DNA of 64,000 nucleotides from Psychrobacter fozii. GTDB lineage: Bacteria; Pseudomonadota; Gammaproteobacteria; Pseudomonadales; Moraxellaceae. Of this stretch, positions 44,622 to 55,319 are shown piece after piece. How positions within the stretch are numbered: the stretch's first letter is position 1; each line of letters opens with the position of its first letter. The DNA is taken from NCBI RefSeq assembly GCF_003217155.1, contig NZ_QJSU01000002.1:124001-188000 (forward strand), in the 5' to 3' direction. The translations under genes were made by a program, and so were the position numbers. A model generated the notes under the pieces. It ran no database searches. It was not told the DNA's origin and saw only the letters and a program-made list of their open reading frames with translations.

Positions 44622-45347
44622 ATGTCTGACAAAAACCCGCGTTACTCTCGTATTTTGCTAAAACTCTCTGGCGAAGCTTTAGCTGGTGGCAAAGACATGG
44701 GTATTGATACCGAAGTGCTTGATAAAATGAGCTTATCTATTGCCCATTTGCGTGGACTTGGTGTCCAAGTTGGTATCGTGGTCGGTGGTGGTAACTTATA
44801 TCGCGGTGCCCAATTACAAAAAGAAGGGTTGGTCGGCCGCGTTACAGGCGATCAAATGGGCATGCTAGCGACGGTTATGAATGGTTTGGCGATGCGTGAT
44901 GCCCTTGAGCGCCGCAATATTAAAACGCGCTTGATGTCAGCACTTCCTATTGGTGAAGTGACCGAAAGCTATAGCAGCCGTAACGCCATTCGTTATCTGA
45001 AAAATGGTGATGTTTGTATTTTTGTGGCTGGTACAGGTAATCCATTCTTCACTACTGATACCGCTGCTTGCTTGCGCGGTATCGAAATCGAAGCGGGCTT
45101 GATTTTAAAAGCAACCAAAGTTGATGGTGTGTATGACAAAGACCCAAGCTTACATGCTGATGCAGTCAAGTACGACGGTTTAACGTTTGACGAAGTGCTA
45201 GAGCAAAAGCTTGGCGTCATGGATTTAACCGCTATTGCCTTGTGCCGTGAGCACAACGTACCGCTACAAGTTTTCGATATGACCAAGCCTAATGCATTGT
45301 TAAATGTCATTATGGGTGAAAATGAAGGCACACGTGTTTATCACTGA
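44622..45347 (+). CDS. pyrH: Uridylate kinase PyrH
   Basis: Phosphorylates UMP to UDP; hexameric amino-acid-kinase fold. Motifs: [38 protein letters not shown] and [10 protein letters not shown]. It is 241 residues. AAGGTGAT lies before the ATG. In many relatives rpsB and tsf precede pyrH; here rimO with a terminator does. frr follows after 146 bases. Confidence 0.97.
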   Translation: MSDKNPRYSRILLKLSGEALAGGKDMGIDTEVLDKMSLSIAHLRGLGVQVGIVVGGGNLYRGAQLQKEGLVGRVTGDQMGMLATVMNGLAMRDALERRNIKTRLMSALPIGEVTESYSSRNAIRYLKNGDVCIFVAGTGNPFFTTDTAACLRGIEIEAGLILKATKVDGVYDKDPSLHADAVKYDGLTFDEVLEQKLGVMDLTAIALCREHNVPLQVFDMTKPNALLNVIMGENEGTRVYH

Positions 45348-45493
45348 TCTGCTTTGATATGCCCAGCACTAATATCACAACGTAAATAATTAAAGTTACG
45401 TCAGTCGCTGATAATCAATACTAATGATTAATAGTGACTGACATAACTTACAACAATGAATGATTTATCGATAGCGATAAATAAGGACACATA

Positions 45494-46048
45494 ATGATTA
45501 AAGAGATTAAGCAAGACGGCGAAGCACGCATGCAAAAAACGTTGGAAGCGCTTCAGAGCACTTTTAGTAAAGTTCGCACAGGCCGTGCCCATCCAGGTAT
45601 GTTGTCAGGTGTGATGGTCAGCTACTACGGTTCTGACACTGCCCTCAACCAAGTAGCAAGTGTTAACGTTGAAGACTCTCGTACACTGCTTGTTCAACCG
45701 TTTGATCGTACTATGGTACAAGCGATTGATAAAGCTATCCGTGAAGCAGATTTGGGTCTAAACCCAATGACGGCTGATGTGATTCGTGTACCGATGCCAG
45801 CATTGACAGAAGAAACACGCCGCGATATGCAAAAACTTGCGCGTGGAGAAGCTGAGAACAGCCGAGTTTCCATCCGTAATATTCGCCGTGATATGATGAA
45901 TGATATTAAAGACTTAGCAAAAGAAAAAGAAATATCAGAAGATGACGAGCGCCGCGCCAGTGATGATATCCAAAAAATCACTGACAAATACATCGAAATC
46001 ATCGATAAAAGTCTGACCAAAAAAGAAAGCGATTTGATGGACGTCTAA
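45494..46048 (+). CDS. frr: Ribosome recycling factor
   Basis: Splits post-termination ribosomes together with EF-G. 184 residues with the full family pattern: [28 protein letters not shown] and VRIPMP-like [15 protein letters not shown], then [36 protein letters not shown] precedes the ATG. It follows pyrH as in most bacteria. Confidence 0.97.
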   Translation: MIKEIKQDGEARMQKTLEALQSTFSKVRTGRAHPGMLSGVMVSYYGSDTALNQVASVNVEDSRTLLVQPFDRTMVQAIDKAIREADLGLNPMTADVIRVPMPALTEETRRDMQKLARGEAENSRVSIRNIRRDMMNDIKDLAKEKEISEDDERRASDDIQKITDKYIEIIDKSLTKKESDLMDV

Positions 46049-46101
46049 GAACTAATTTTATTGTTGTTTATGACAGTAGTTAGTTAAGTCATCGCTCTAA
46101 T

Positions 46102-46140
46102 AATAAGCAGCCAATGTGCCAACGCTATTGGCTGCTTATT
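46102..46140 (+). terminator. Hairpin after frr, possible terminator
   Basis: Perfect 14-bp arms AATAAGCAGCCAAT/ATTGGCTGCTTATT with an 11-base loop. No T-run follows, so termination is uncertain; it may protect the pyrH-frr message. Confidence 0.55.
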
Positions 46141-46265
46141 ATTGCGTAAGTGCTAAGCGACTGATGACTGAATTATGATAAATTTATGAATTGTCTGTCT
46201 GACGCTTTTTAATCACCCTCGCACACGTTATTATTATCTTACCTCAACAATAAGCAAGTTCGCCT

Positions 46266-47024
46266 ATGTCCACTTCAGCCGTTTTGGCTCCCACTATTCT
46301 TCCTCGTCATATCGCTATCATTATGGATGGCAACAATCGGTATGGCAAAGCCAATGATTTGGGAAAAGGCCAAGGGCATGTCGCTGGCAAAGACGCACTA
46401 GATCCTATCGTTGAGTATTGTGTGGATGCTGGTATCGAGGTGTTGACGGTATTTGCGTTTTCTAGTGAAAACTGGCAACGTCCAGCTAGTGAAGTGGCGC
46501 TGCTGATGCAACTGTTGGCCTCGACCATTCATGAGCAAATACCACGCATGTATGAGTACCGTATTCGCTTGCGTTTCATCGGCGATCGCAGTCAACTAAG
46601 TGCTGACTTACAAGCATTGATGGCAGATGCTGAAGCAAAAACGGCAGATTTTGACGCTATGACACTGGTTATCGCTATCAGTTATGGTGGACAATGGGAT
46701 ATTGCGAATGCTGCAAAACAGTTGGCGCAGCAAGTAGAGTCAGGACAGTTACGTGCTGATGATATCAATAAAGAAATGCTCGGTGAGTATGTTCAGTTAG
46801 CAGACGAACCAGCCGTAGACATGTTAGTACGTACGGGTGGTGAATACCGAATATCCAACTTCTTATTGTGGCAATCAGCCTACGCTGAGTTGTTCTTCAC
46901 CCAAACGTTATGGCCGAATTTTGCAGCAGATGAGTTAGCGACGATGGTAACAGAGTTTGCTCAACGTCAACGCCGCTTTGGCAAAACCAGTGAGCAGATA
47001 GTGATAGAGCAAGATAAGCCTTAA
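46266..47024 (+). CDS. uppS: Isoprenyl transferase (undecaprenyl diphosphate synthase)
   Basis: Makes the C55 lipid carrier precursor for cell-wall synthesis. 252 residues. The substrate motif reads IIMDGNNRYGKAN in place of the common MDGNGRWAK; the Asp needed for magnesium is kept. VLTVFAFSSENWQRP, LRFIGDRSQL and VDMLVRTGGEYRISNFLLWQSAYAELFF are typical. It begins the uppS-cdsA-dxr-rseP-bamA run. Confidence 0.96.
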   Translation: MSTSAVLAPTILPRHIAIIMDGNNRYGKANDLGKGQGHVAGKDALDPIVEYCVDAGIEVLTVFAFSSENWQRPASEVALLMQLLASTIHEQIPRMYEYRIRLRFIGDRSQLSADLQALMADAEAKTADFDAMTLVIAISYGGQWDIANAAKQLAQQVESGQLRADDINKEMLGEYVQLADEPAVDMLVRTGGEYRISNFLLWQSAYAELFFTQTLWPNFAADELATMVTEFAQRQRRFGKTSEQIVIEQDKP

Positions 47025-47215
47025 AACCGTTGTCATTTTAATCATTGACTTAGCATTTTGCAAAGCCGTTATCGTATGAGTAGTTAATATTGATTGTTTA
47101 TGAAATAATAAACCGCTTCAATGGGTGTTCATTGCTATTAGTGGGCTATTGTAGATTAGCTGCTATAATGCACTTTTTGACCATGCATTATTCATTATTA
47201 TAAGGCTCAATAAGT

Positions 47216-48025
47216 ATGTGGCAACGAATTAAGACGGCAATTGTTCTCGTTATTATCGTTGGTATTGCAATGTTTGCGAGCCAAACCCCTGTTTTATTTG
47301 CACCGCTTTTAGCCGTTGGCGTGATTATTGCGGCTCATGAATGGACGAAGCTGATGCCTAAGTGGCGTCAGCCTGCTGTATTTGTGTTGCTAGTCTTGGT
47401 GCTAACTTTAGTCTCTCTTATATTCAAAGTGACTTGGCTGTTTTGGTGGGTGGCGTCACTCGCTATATGGTTGATGGCGCTATCTTGGGTCAGGGTATTC
47501 CCAACGCATACCAATTGGTATGGAAAGAAACTGGCCTTGATGGGTGCTGTTATATTGACGGCATCGATTACAGCTATGTTTTATTTGTGGCAACTGTCGG
47601 CATGGTGGTTGCTCTATGTATTCTTATTGGTCTGGTGTGCAGACAGCGGCGCTTATTTTGTAGGTCGCAAGCTTGGTCGCCGCAAGATGGCACCGAATGT
47701 CTCACCCAACAAGAGCATGGAAGGACTGGCTGGCGGATTGGTCACAGGCTTGCTAGTCGTCATTGGGATTAGTGTCTTTAAACTACAATTGACTGGTGTG
47801 CCATTAATCGCATTTGTGGCATTATCAGCGATAACGATTTTAGCATCAGTACTTGGTGACCTATTTGAGTCGATGCTCAAACGCCGTGCTGATGTCAAAG
47901 ACTCAGGAACGATTCTTCCAGGTCATGGCGGCATATTGGATCGTATCGATTCGCTATTGTCTGCCACACCGATATTTGCACTTGGTTTTTGGGCGATACA
48001 ACAGTTTGGCTTGATCGTCGTATAA
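47216..48025 (+). CDS. cdsA: Phosphatidate cytidylyltransferase CdsA
   Basis: Forms CDP-diacylglycerol, precursor of all phospholipids, in the inner membrane. 269 residues and about seven to eight membrane segments. The signature SMLKRRADVKDSGTILPGHGGILDRID is near residues 220-246, and VWCADSGAYFVGRKLGRRK lies earlier. It follows uppS by 191 bases and precedes dxr by 91. Confidence 0.96.
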   Translation: MWQRIKTAIVLVIIVGIAMFASQTPVLFAPLLAVGVIIAAHEWTKLMPKWRQPAVFVLLVLVLTLVSLIFKVTWLFWWVASLAIWLMALSWVRVFPTHTNWYGKKLALMGAVILTASITAMFYLWQLSAWWLLYVFLLVWCADSGAYFVGRKLGRRKMAPNVSPNKSMEGLAGGLVTGLLVVIGISVFKLQLTGVPLIAFVALSAITILASVLGDLFESMLKRRADVKDSGTILPGHGGILDRIDSLLSATPIFALGFWAIQQFGLIVV

Positions 48026-48116
48026 GGCATCAACGTCAGAGCGTTCAAAAATCAAAGTGCTTAAAAATCAGAGCGTTTATTTATTTTATTTCTCACAGTA
48101 TCCTTCATAGGCATCA

Positions 48117-49322
48117 ATGGTTATGACGCAACGCATCGCCGTACTAGGCGCAACAGGTTCGATTGGCGATAGTACGTTAGCAATCTTAGCAGCACAACCA
48201 CAGTACACGGTCTATGCTTTGTCCGGCTATCACCGTTTAGACAAGTTATTCGCCCTCTGCAAACAGTTTTTACCGAAACGTGTCAGCGTACCGACAGCAG
48301 CCGTTGATGATTTTGCTCAGCGTCTCAGTGCGGCAGGTCTTGATATCGATGTCGTGGGTGGTGAACAGGGGCTGATAGACATCGCCGTTGACTCGCAAAC
48401 TGATACCGTGGTCGCCGCGATTGTGGGTGCTGCGGGCTTGCCTTCTACTTTAGCTGCCGCTCGTGCAGGTAAGCGTATTTTACTTGCTAATAAAGAAGCG
48501 CTGGTGATGGCAGGGCAGGTAATGATTAATGCTGTCAAAATGCACAATGCCACTTTGCTACCGCTTGATTCAGAACACAATGCTATTTTTCAATGTTTAC
48601 CACTCGCTATTCAGCAAGACAATATCCAAATCCACCAGTCAGAACACGGCGTACGTAAGTTATGGTTGACCGCTTCTGGTGGGCCATTTTTGCAGCAGTC
48701 ATTTGAGCAGATGCAACAGGCAAGCGTCGCTCAGGCAGTCAAACATCCAAACTGGTCAATGGGTCAAAAAATATCCGTCGACTCTGCAACGATGATGAAT
48801 AAAGGCTTAGAATTGATAGAAGCTTGTCATTTATTTGATTTGACTGAAGATAGGATAAATGTGGTCATTCATCCACAAAGTATCATTCACTCAATGGTAG
48901 AATATAGCGACGGTAGCTTCTTGGCACAGCTGGGCAGCCCAGATATGAAAACGCCTATTGCGCATGCACTCAGCTATCCCAATCGAATTGAGAGTGGCTC
49001 GCAGCCATTGGACTTATATGCGCTCAGCGGATTAGAGTTTATCAAACCAGATTTGCAAAAGTTTGCTTGTTTACGTTTGGCACGTCAAGCTATGCAAGCG
49101 GGCACGCAAGCGACTATTGTGCTCAATGCTGCGAACGAAATCGCGGTGGCTGCATTCTTAGATGGACAAGTTCGTCTGACTGATATTGCGGATATCAATG
49201 AGCAAGCCTTAAATGATATACAAGTACCGCCATTGAATGAAACGGCTGACATAGAAGATATATTAACCATTGATAAGATAGCACGGCATCTTACTGACAA
49301 GCTTGTAGCAAAGTTGGCATAA
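48117..49322 (+). CDS. dxr: 1-deoxy-D-xylulose 5-phosphate reductoisomerase
   Basis: NADPH enzyme of the methylerythritol phosphate pathway that supplies isoprenoids, including the substrate of UppS. NADPH loop LGATGSIGDST at about residue 9, ILLANKEALVMAG, LPLDSEHNAIFQ, and LTASGGPFL, then VDSATMMNKGLELIEA near the metal site. 401 residues. ATG 48117 is used; ATG 48123 is an equal alternative. Confidence 0.96.
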   Translation: MVMTQRIAVLGATGSIGDSTLAILAAQPQYTVYALSGYHRLDKLFALCKQFLPKRVSVPTAAVDDFAQRLSAAGLDIDVVGGEQGLIDIAVDSQTDTVVAAIVGAAGLPSTLAAARAGKRILLANKEALVMAGQVMINAVKMHNATLLPLDSEHNAIFQCLPLAIQQDNIQIHQSEHGVRKLWLTASGGPFLQQSFEQMQQASVAQAVKHPNWSMGQKISVDSATMMNKGLELIEACHLFDLTEDRINVVIHPQSIIHSMVEYSDGSFLAQLGSPDMKTPIAHALSYPNRIESGSQPLDLYALSGLEFIKPDLQKFACLRLARQAMQAGTQATIVLNAANEIAVAAFLDGQVRLTDIADINEQALNDIQVPPLNETADIEDILTIDKIARHLTDKLVAKLA

Positions 49323-49431
49323 TCGTAATTAGTATAATCGCAGAAAAAGCTTTTAGTCAAAAGACGATTTATAGCAGACTCTAGCAAAGATGTTGATAAA
49401 AGATGCTAAGAAATCATACTGAGAAAAGATC

Positions 49432-50808
49432 ATGACGTTTTTATTAACGCTCCTTGCAGCAATATTTGTCTTAGGTCCGCTTATTGCTTTGCATGAGTGG
49501 GGTCACTATATCGTGGCACGTATGTGCGGCGTTAAGGTGCTGACTTACTCTATTGGTTTTGGGCCTAAGCTGTTTGGTTGGACCAGTAAAAAAAGCGGAA
49601 TTGACTATCGTATCTCGGCATTGCCACTGGGTGGTTATGTCAAAATGCTCGATGAGCGTGAAGGTGAAGTGGCCAAAGATGAGCAACACTTGGCATTTAA
49701 TCATCAGCATCCGCTAAAGAAGATTGCGATTGCCGCTGCTGGCCCTATCATGAATTTTGTCATTGCTATTGCGCTGTTTTGGGTACTGTTTATGACGCCA
49801 TCAGAGCAATTAGCGACTAAAATTGGCAGCGTATTGCCTGATACGCCTGCTGCTATGGCACAGCTGCCTGTTGGTGGTAAAATTGTTGCGATCGATGGTC
49901 ATGATGTGCAAACGTGGGAAGGTATTAATTATCGTTTGGCTGGACGTATGGGCGAAACAGATGATGTGAGTATCACGGTGCAATCAGCTGTCCAAACTGA
50001 TAACTCGACCAAAACGTATCAAGCGCCCGTGCAGCAATTTATGCAAGGCGCGGCTCAAGGCAAAGACGCATTGACCAGCTTTGGGATGCTACCGTGGCAA
50101 CCAGATATTGCCCCGATAGTGGGTGATTTGAGCGCTGATGGTGCTGCCAGTCGTCAGGGACTAAAAGTCGGTGATCGCATTACGGCTATCAATGATACAG
50201 AAATAAAAGACTGGATCAGTGCTACCCGTATCATCCGCGATAGTCCTGAAACGCTGCTTAATTTTACGGTCCTACGTGATGGAAAATCTGTTCAGTTGCA
50301 GATTATGCCGCAAGGCAAAAAAGATAACTTAGGTAACGATTATGGCCAAATTGGTGCTATGGTGGTACAGTCTGAGATTGTGGTCCCTGATGCGTATAAA
50401 ACCACAGTCGTCTATGGTCCTGGCGAGTCATTGGTAAAGTCATTTGAGAAGACAGAACAGCTAGCAGTAATGACGGTTAGCTCAATGGGAAAAATGCTGT
50501 CGGGTATGATTGGGTTGGATAATTTGTCAGGTCCTATCACGATTGCCAAAGTTGCCAAACAGAGTTTTGATATCAGTTGGCAGATGGTATTGTCCACTGC
50601 GGCTTTGATTAGTTTGAGTCTGGCGGTATTGAATCTTTTGCCCATTCCTGTATTGGATGGTGGTCATATCGTCTATCATTTTATTGAACTGATTCGCGGT
50701 AAGCCACTGTCAGAAGGCGTGCAAATGATCGGTCTAAATATCGGTTTACTCTTGCTGGCAGGTTTCATGGTGTTAGCAATTGGTAATGATATCAGTCGGC
50801 TATTTTGA
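49432..50808 (+). CDS. rseP: Site-2 protease RseP
   Basis: Intramembrane zinc metalloprotease that cleaves anti-sigma factors and signal peptides. HEWGH zinc motif at residues 21-25 in the first helix; second motif LPIPVLDGGHIVYH near the end. Two PDZ domains lie in the periplasmic part (about 120-330), with GAASRQGLKVGDRI in the second. 458 residues. It sits between dxr and bamA as in most gammaproteobacteria. Confidence 0.96.
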   Translation: MTFLLTLLAAIFVLGPLIALHEWGHYIVARMCGVKVLTYSIGFGPKLFGWTSKKSGIDYRISALPLGGYVKMLDEREGEVAKDEQHLAFNHQHPLKKIAIAAAGPIMNFVIAIALFWVLFMTPSEQLATKIGSVLPDTPAAMAQLPVGGKIVAIDGHDVQTWEGINYRLAGRMGETDDVSITVQSAVQTDNSTKTYQAPVQQFMQGAAQGKDALTSFGMLPWQPDIAPIVGDLSADGAASRQGLKVGDRITAINDTEIKDWISATRIIRDSPETLLNFTVLRDGKSVQLQIMPQGKKDNLGNDYGQIGAMVVQSEIVVPDAYKTTVVYGPGESLVKSFEKTEQLAVMTVSSMGKMLSGMIGLDNLSGPITIAKVAKQSFDISWQMVLSTAALISLSLAVLNLLPIPVLDGGHIVYHFIELIRGKPLSEGVQMIGLNIGLLLLAGFMVLAIGNDISRLF

Positions 50809-51072
50809 TTAAATGATAGCTAATATAAATGATAAGGCATTATGTACTAATGGCTTTACGCCTATCATAGGCTGATTGTTTCTATGATAAATGATAGTGC
50901 TTCATCTCATGGTCTCTGTACTAATCGTAATTTTTAGTTTATTTTGTGATGCATTTTATATAAAGTGTTCTGAGTCTCCCTCATATGAGTTGAAAATTTC
51001 ATATGCAATGGGCTAGACAATATGTGCTTTTTAACTTAACTTAAGCAAGTTTTTTATTGACGGATAGTGTTT

Positions 51073-53466
51073 ATGCGTACGCCTTTATTTATGAGCGCGG
51101 CAGGGTTGCCGTTAGTTGTAGCGATGATGAGTATGCCAGTACATGCTGCAGAGTTTGTAGTCACTGACATCGGTTTTAATGGTCTACAACGCCTAACCCC
51201 CGATAGCCTCTATCCGGTTCTGCCTATTTCGGTAGGAGACACGGTGAGTGACAGTAGCTTGGCAGCGAGTATTAAGGCGCTATATGCGACTGAAAATTTT
51301 GCTGACATTCAAAGTCGCGTCGAAGGCGGTCAGTTACGATTTGATGTCGTTGAGCGTCCAACCATTGCTGAGGTGACTTTTGAAGGCAATAAGCTTATTC
51401 CAAAAGAAGGGCTTGAGCAGGGACTGAAGAATGCTGGCCTAACTGCAGGTGATGTGCTTAAACAAGCCACACTACAGGGCGTCGCTAACGAGTTACAGCA
51501 GCAATACATCAGCCAAGGTTACTACAATAGTAATATTGAAGTGGATCAAACGGTACTTGACGGCAATCGTGTCAAGTTAGAAGTACGCTTCGTCGAAGGG
51601 GATCCTGCTAAAGTTGTCGATATCAATGTTATTGGTAATAAACACTTCAGCGATGAAGAAATCAAAGACGTATTTGCGGTAAAAGAATCGTCTTGGAAAA
51701 ATCTGATCTCTAAATCTGACCGCTATGCTCAAGAGAAGCTGGCCGCTAGTTTAGAAAACCTAAAAGCGCTCTATCAAAATGATGGTTATGTGCGCTTTGC
51801 CGTAGACAATGCCGTGCTTAATATCAGTGAAGATAAAAATAGCATCTTTATTGAAGTGAGTCTTAATGAAGGTGAACAATATCAGTTTGGCGACGTTAAC
51901 TTCTTAGGCAAGCCAACGTTTGATAACGATGAGCTAAAAGAGCTGGTTACTTTTGCCCCTAACGAAAAATACTCGCAAGCCAAGTTAGACGCGACTACCG
52001 CAGCACTTAAGAGTCGTTATGGTAATGAAGGTTATTATCTAGCGCAGGTCAGACCGGTACCACGTATCAATGATGATACCAAAATGGTTGAGATTGATTA
52101 CTTCATCGATCCTGCACGTCCTATCTATGTTCGTCGCATTAACTTTACGGGCAACATTAAAACCCAAGATGAAGTGCTTCGCCGTGAAATGCGTCAGTTA
52201 GAAGGGACACTGTCTTCTAATGACAAGATTCAGCTGTCACGCACACGTTTGATGCGTACTGGTTTCTTTAAAAGTGTGACTGTCGATGTTAAACCAGTAC
52301 CTAATCAGCCAGACCAAGTTGATGTGAACTATGTGGTCGAAGAGCAGCCTTCTGGTAGCTCTACTATTGCCGCAGGTTATTCACAAAGTGGTGGTGTGAC
52401 ATTCCAGTTAGATTTGACTCAGAATAACTTTATGGGTACTGGTAACCGTGTAAAAGCTGCGTTGTCACGCTCAGAAACCGTTGACTCTTATAGCTTAGGG
52501 TATACCGATCCGTACTTTACGGAAAATGGTGTTTCTCAGGGTCTGAGTGCTTATTATCGTAAGACCAAATATGATGATGATAACGTCAGTAACTATGTGA
52601 CAGATTCCCTTGGTGCTACACTTAATTACAGCTATCCAATTGATGAAACCAAGCGAGTCAGTGCTGGTTTGAACGTTGATAATACGACCGTACGTGGCGG
52701 TAAATACCTTGGTATTTCCAATGTTCAAGAGCTGTTAGAAGATGGTGGCACGGCAACATATTATGATGATACAGATTTAAGCGATGCCAGTTTTAAAAAT
52801 GACTATACGACTTATAATTTACTATTTGGTTGGGATTACAGCACGCTAGATCGCCCTGTGTTTCCAACGAAAGGTATGAGCCACGCCATTGATGCAACGA
52901 TTGGCGTTGGTGATTCTAGCTACCAGAAATTAACCTATAGCGGTAATGTTTATTATCCTATATATAAAGATGTTATCGCCCGCGGCTATACCAAACTTGG
53001 CTATGGTAATGATTTGCCATTCTATGAAAACTTCTATGCTGGTGGTTATGGTTCGGTCCGTGGTTATGAGTCTTCTACGCTTGGCCCTAGATCAGAAAAC
53101 TATTATTATGCTGAGAATGGCATAGAAAGTGAGGGTGAAGAGGTCGGTGGTAATGCCTTGGCAACTTTCGGTGCCGAACTGATTTTACCAATGCCATTTA
53201 AAGGCGATTGGGCAGATCAAGTACGTCCAGTATTGTTTGCTGAAGGTGGACAAGTCTTTGATACCACGGGCAAAGAAGATGAAACCTTTGAGGATACAGG
53301 TGTGTCTTTAATCACTCAAGACAATAGCTTACGCTATAGTGCGGGTGCGGGTATTACTTGGTATACGCCAATTGGACCGATATCACTCAGTTATGCGATG
53401 CCTATCGGTGATAAAGAAGGCGATGAGACTGAAAAAGTTCAGTTCCAGATTGGTAGTACGTTCTAA
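51073..53466 (+). CDS. bamA: Outer membrane protein assembly factor BamA
   Basis: Core of the BAM complex that inserts beta-barrel proteins in the outer membrane. Signal peptide ends VHAAEF. I choose ATG 51073 over GTG 51067 for the better signal. Five POTRA domains occupy about residues 24-420 (examples: VTDIGFNGLQRLTPD and INFTGNIKTQDEVLRREM), followed by a 16-strand barrel with the VRGYESSTLGPR loop-6 motif and C-terminal QFQIGSTF. It is 797 residues. The gene skp, often next, is absent; lpxD begins 86 bases later. Confidence 0.97.
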   Translation: MRTPLFMSAAGLPLVVAMMSMPVHAAEFVVTDIGFNGLQRLTPDSLYPVLPISVGDTVSDSSLAASIKALYATENFADIQSRVEGGQLRFDVVERPTIAEVTFEGNKLIPKEGLEQGLKNAGLTAGDVLKQATLQGVANELQQQYISQGYYNSNIEVDQTVLDGNRVKLEVRFVEGDPAKVVDINVIGNKHFSDEEIKDVFAVKESSWKNLISKSDRYAQEKLAASLENLKALYQNDGYVRFAVDNAVLNISEDKNSIFIEVSLNEGEQYQFGDVNFLGKPTFDNDELKELVTFAPNEKYSQAKLDATTAALKSRYGNEGYYLAQVRPVPRINDDTKMVEIDYFIDPARPIYVRRINFTGNIKTQDEVLRREMRQLEGTLSSNDKIQLSRTRLMRTGFFKSVTVDVKPVPNQPDQVDVNYVVEEQPSGSSTIAAGYSQSGGVTFQLDLTQNNFMGTGNRVKAALSRSETVDSYSLGYTDPYFTENGVSQGLSAYYRKTKYDDDNVSNYVTDSLGATLNYSYPIDETKRVSAGLNVDNTTVRGGKYLGISNVQELLEDGGTATYYDDTDLSDASFKNDYTTYNLLFGWDYSTLDRPVFPTKGMSHAIDATIGVGDSSYQKLTYSGNVYYPIYKDVIARGYTKLGYGNDLPFYENFYAGGYGSVRGYESSTLGPRSENYYYAENGIESEGEEVGGNALATFGAELILPMPFKGDWADQVRPVLFAEGGQVFDTTGKEDETFEDTGVSLITQDNSLRYSAGAGITWYTPIGPISLSYAMPIGDKEGDETEKVQFQIGSTF

Positions 53467-53552
53467 CGCTATATCCGTTAGACAGTAATAGATTGCCAAG
53501 ATGATTTTTCAGCTTGGCAATTGCCTTATTCATAACAATATTAATAATCACT

Positions 53553-54563
53553 ATGATAACGATAGAGCAAATTATCACTCGGATTGAGCAGCGTCAGCCG
53601 GTTACCAACAAGACTGAAATTAACGCTGAACAATTACGTCAAGAGCTCGATGGTGTGGGTAGTCTGACCAATGCCAATCATCAGCAGTTGAGTTTTTTGG
53701 CAGGTGCTCGCTATGCTTCTAGTCTTGCTAGTAGTCAGGCAGGAGTAGTGCTAGTCACTGCAGAGTATAGTGATCAAGTACCAGCGATAGCGCTAGTGGT
53801 TGCAAGCCCGTATTTGGCTTATGCGAGTGCTAGTCAGCTATTCGGTCGCGAACTACGGTTTAACGAGATTCATCCTAGTGCAGTGATTGCTGATAGTGCG
53901 ATTATTGGTAATAATGTTAGCATCGGTCCTTTTTGTGTGATCGGTGACCATGTGCACATTGGTGAGCGTAGTTCATTGGCTGCTCATGTGGTCGTTGAGG
54001 CAAATACTACAGTAGGCACTGATTGTATTATAAAATCACACGTGGTTATTGGACATGATTGCATCATTGGTAATCATGTCAGATTGCATGCAGGTGTAAG
54101 CGTGGGCTCAGAAGGGTTTGGTTTTGCACCAACCACTGATCCTAGCACTACAGGCTGGGAGCGTATCGCTCAATTAGGGCGTGTAATGATCGGTGACTAT
54201 GTACGAATTGGTAGCCAGACCTGTATTGATCGCGGTGCCATTGATGATACGGTTATCGGTAATCATGTGATTATTGATAATCTAGTGCAAGTTGCTCATA
54301 ACGTGCATATCGGTGACGGTAGTGCGATTGCTGCCCAAACGGCTATCGCCGGTAGTACTCGAATAGGTAAGCGCTGCATCATTGGTGGTGCTGTTGGCAT
54401 TACTGGTCATATTGAGATCACAGATGATGTAACCTTGTCTGGAATGACAATGGTAACCAAATCCATCAAAACTGCTGGTTCATATTCCTCTGGAACGGCT
54501 GCAATGCCGACGGCTAACTGGCGACGTGCTGCGGTACGTTTTCGTCAGCTTGGCCATGATTAG
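53553..54563 (+). CDS. lpxD: UDP-3-O-acylglucosamine N-acyltransferase LpxD
   Basis: Third step of lipid A synthesis, adding the second hydroxyacyl chain. 336 residues from ATG 53553; the open frame extends to a TTG at 53514, but that leader is hydrophobic and unlike LpxD. Uridine-binding N-terminal domain, then hexapeptide repeats forming a left-handed beta-helix (IGPFCVIGDHVHIGERS) with the catalytic histidine in VAHNVHIGDGS. It is followed by fabZ and lpxA, the usual order. Confidence 0.95.
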   Translation: MITIEQIITRIEQRQPVTNKTEINAEQLRQELDGVGSLTNANHQQLSFLAGARYASSLASSQAGVVLVTAEYSDQVPAIALVVASPYLAYASASQLFGRELRFNEIHPSAVIADSAIIGNNVSIGPFCVIGDHVHIGERSSLAAHVVVEANTTVGTDCIIKSHVVIGHDCIIGNHVRLHAGVSVGSEGFGFAPTTDPSTTGWERIAQLGRVMIGDYVRIGSQTCIDRGAIDDTVIGNHVIIDNLVQVAHNVHIGDGSAIAAQTAIAGSTRIGKRCIIGGAVGITGHIEITDDVTLSGMTMVTKSIKTAGSYSSGTAAMPTANWRRAAVRFRQLGHD

Positions 54564-54615
54564 CGCCACTACAAACAAATCATAAAGATTCAACACATAG
54601 CAAGGAAGCGCCATT

Positions 54616-55125
54616 ATGAGCAGCCAAGACATAAATATTTTAAATGATGACAATATCAAAAGTTTAGATGAGCAAGGTCTTAAGTTACCATTAACTTATC
54701 ATACGCTTAAGCATTATTTGCCACATCGTTATCCTTTCCTTCTAGTGGACAAAATTATTGATTGTACACCTGGAGAATGCATTACTGGTGTGAAGAACGT
54801 GACGATTAATGAAGAGTTCTTTAATGGACATTTTCCTGATGAGCCGATTATGCCAGGGGTATTAATGGTAGAGTGCATGGCTCAAGTTTCAGGCGTTCTT
54901 GGATTTATTAGTGCGGGGCTCACGGCAGAAGATGGTTATCTATATCTGTTTGCAGGCGTAGACAAGGTTCGCTTTAAGCGTCGTGTTATTCCTGGTGATC
55001 AGCTAACTATTCGTGCCAAAACAGTCATGCAAAAGCGTGGCATTTATAAGTTCGACTGTACTGTACATGTCGACGATGAGTTGGCTGCTAGCGCCCAAAT
55101 AATGATTGCTCGTCAAGAGCAATAG
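54616..55125 (+). CDS. fabZ: 3-hydroxyacyl-ACP dehydratase FabZ
   Basis: Dehydrates 3-hydroxyacyl-ACP in fatty-acid synthesis and competes with LpxA for its substrate. Hot-dog fold with catalytic LPHRYPFLLVDKI and GHFPDEPIMPGVLMVECMAQ. The first about 25 residues form a polar extension, making 169 residues compared with about 150. AAGGA is 9 bases before the ATG. Confidence 0.96.
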   Translation: MSSQDINILNDDNIKSLDEQGLKLPLTYHTLKHYLPHRYPFLLVDKIIDCTPGECITGVKNVTINEEFFNGHFPDEPIMPGVLMVECMAQVSGVLGFISAGLTAEDGYLYLFAGVDKVRFKRRVIPGDQLTIRAKTVMQKRGIYKFDCTVHVDDELAASAQIMIARQEQ

Positions 55126-55319
55126 CATTGGTTTGGTTGATAACGAACGATAATGTCCATAGTGAGCCATAGCATCTAAATAGCTATCTCAAAATGGACA
55201 ATCAGAATGACCACTGAATATTTTATATAATAGCAGAGCCAGTTTTAGCTTTTTAAACACCGCTAAATTGGCTGTATTTTTACCATTTACTCGCATCAGA
55301 TGATACAAAGGCCCACATT

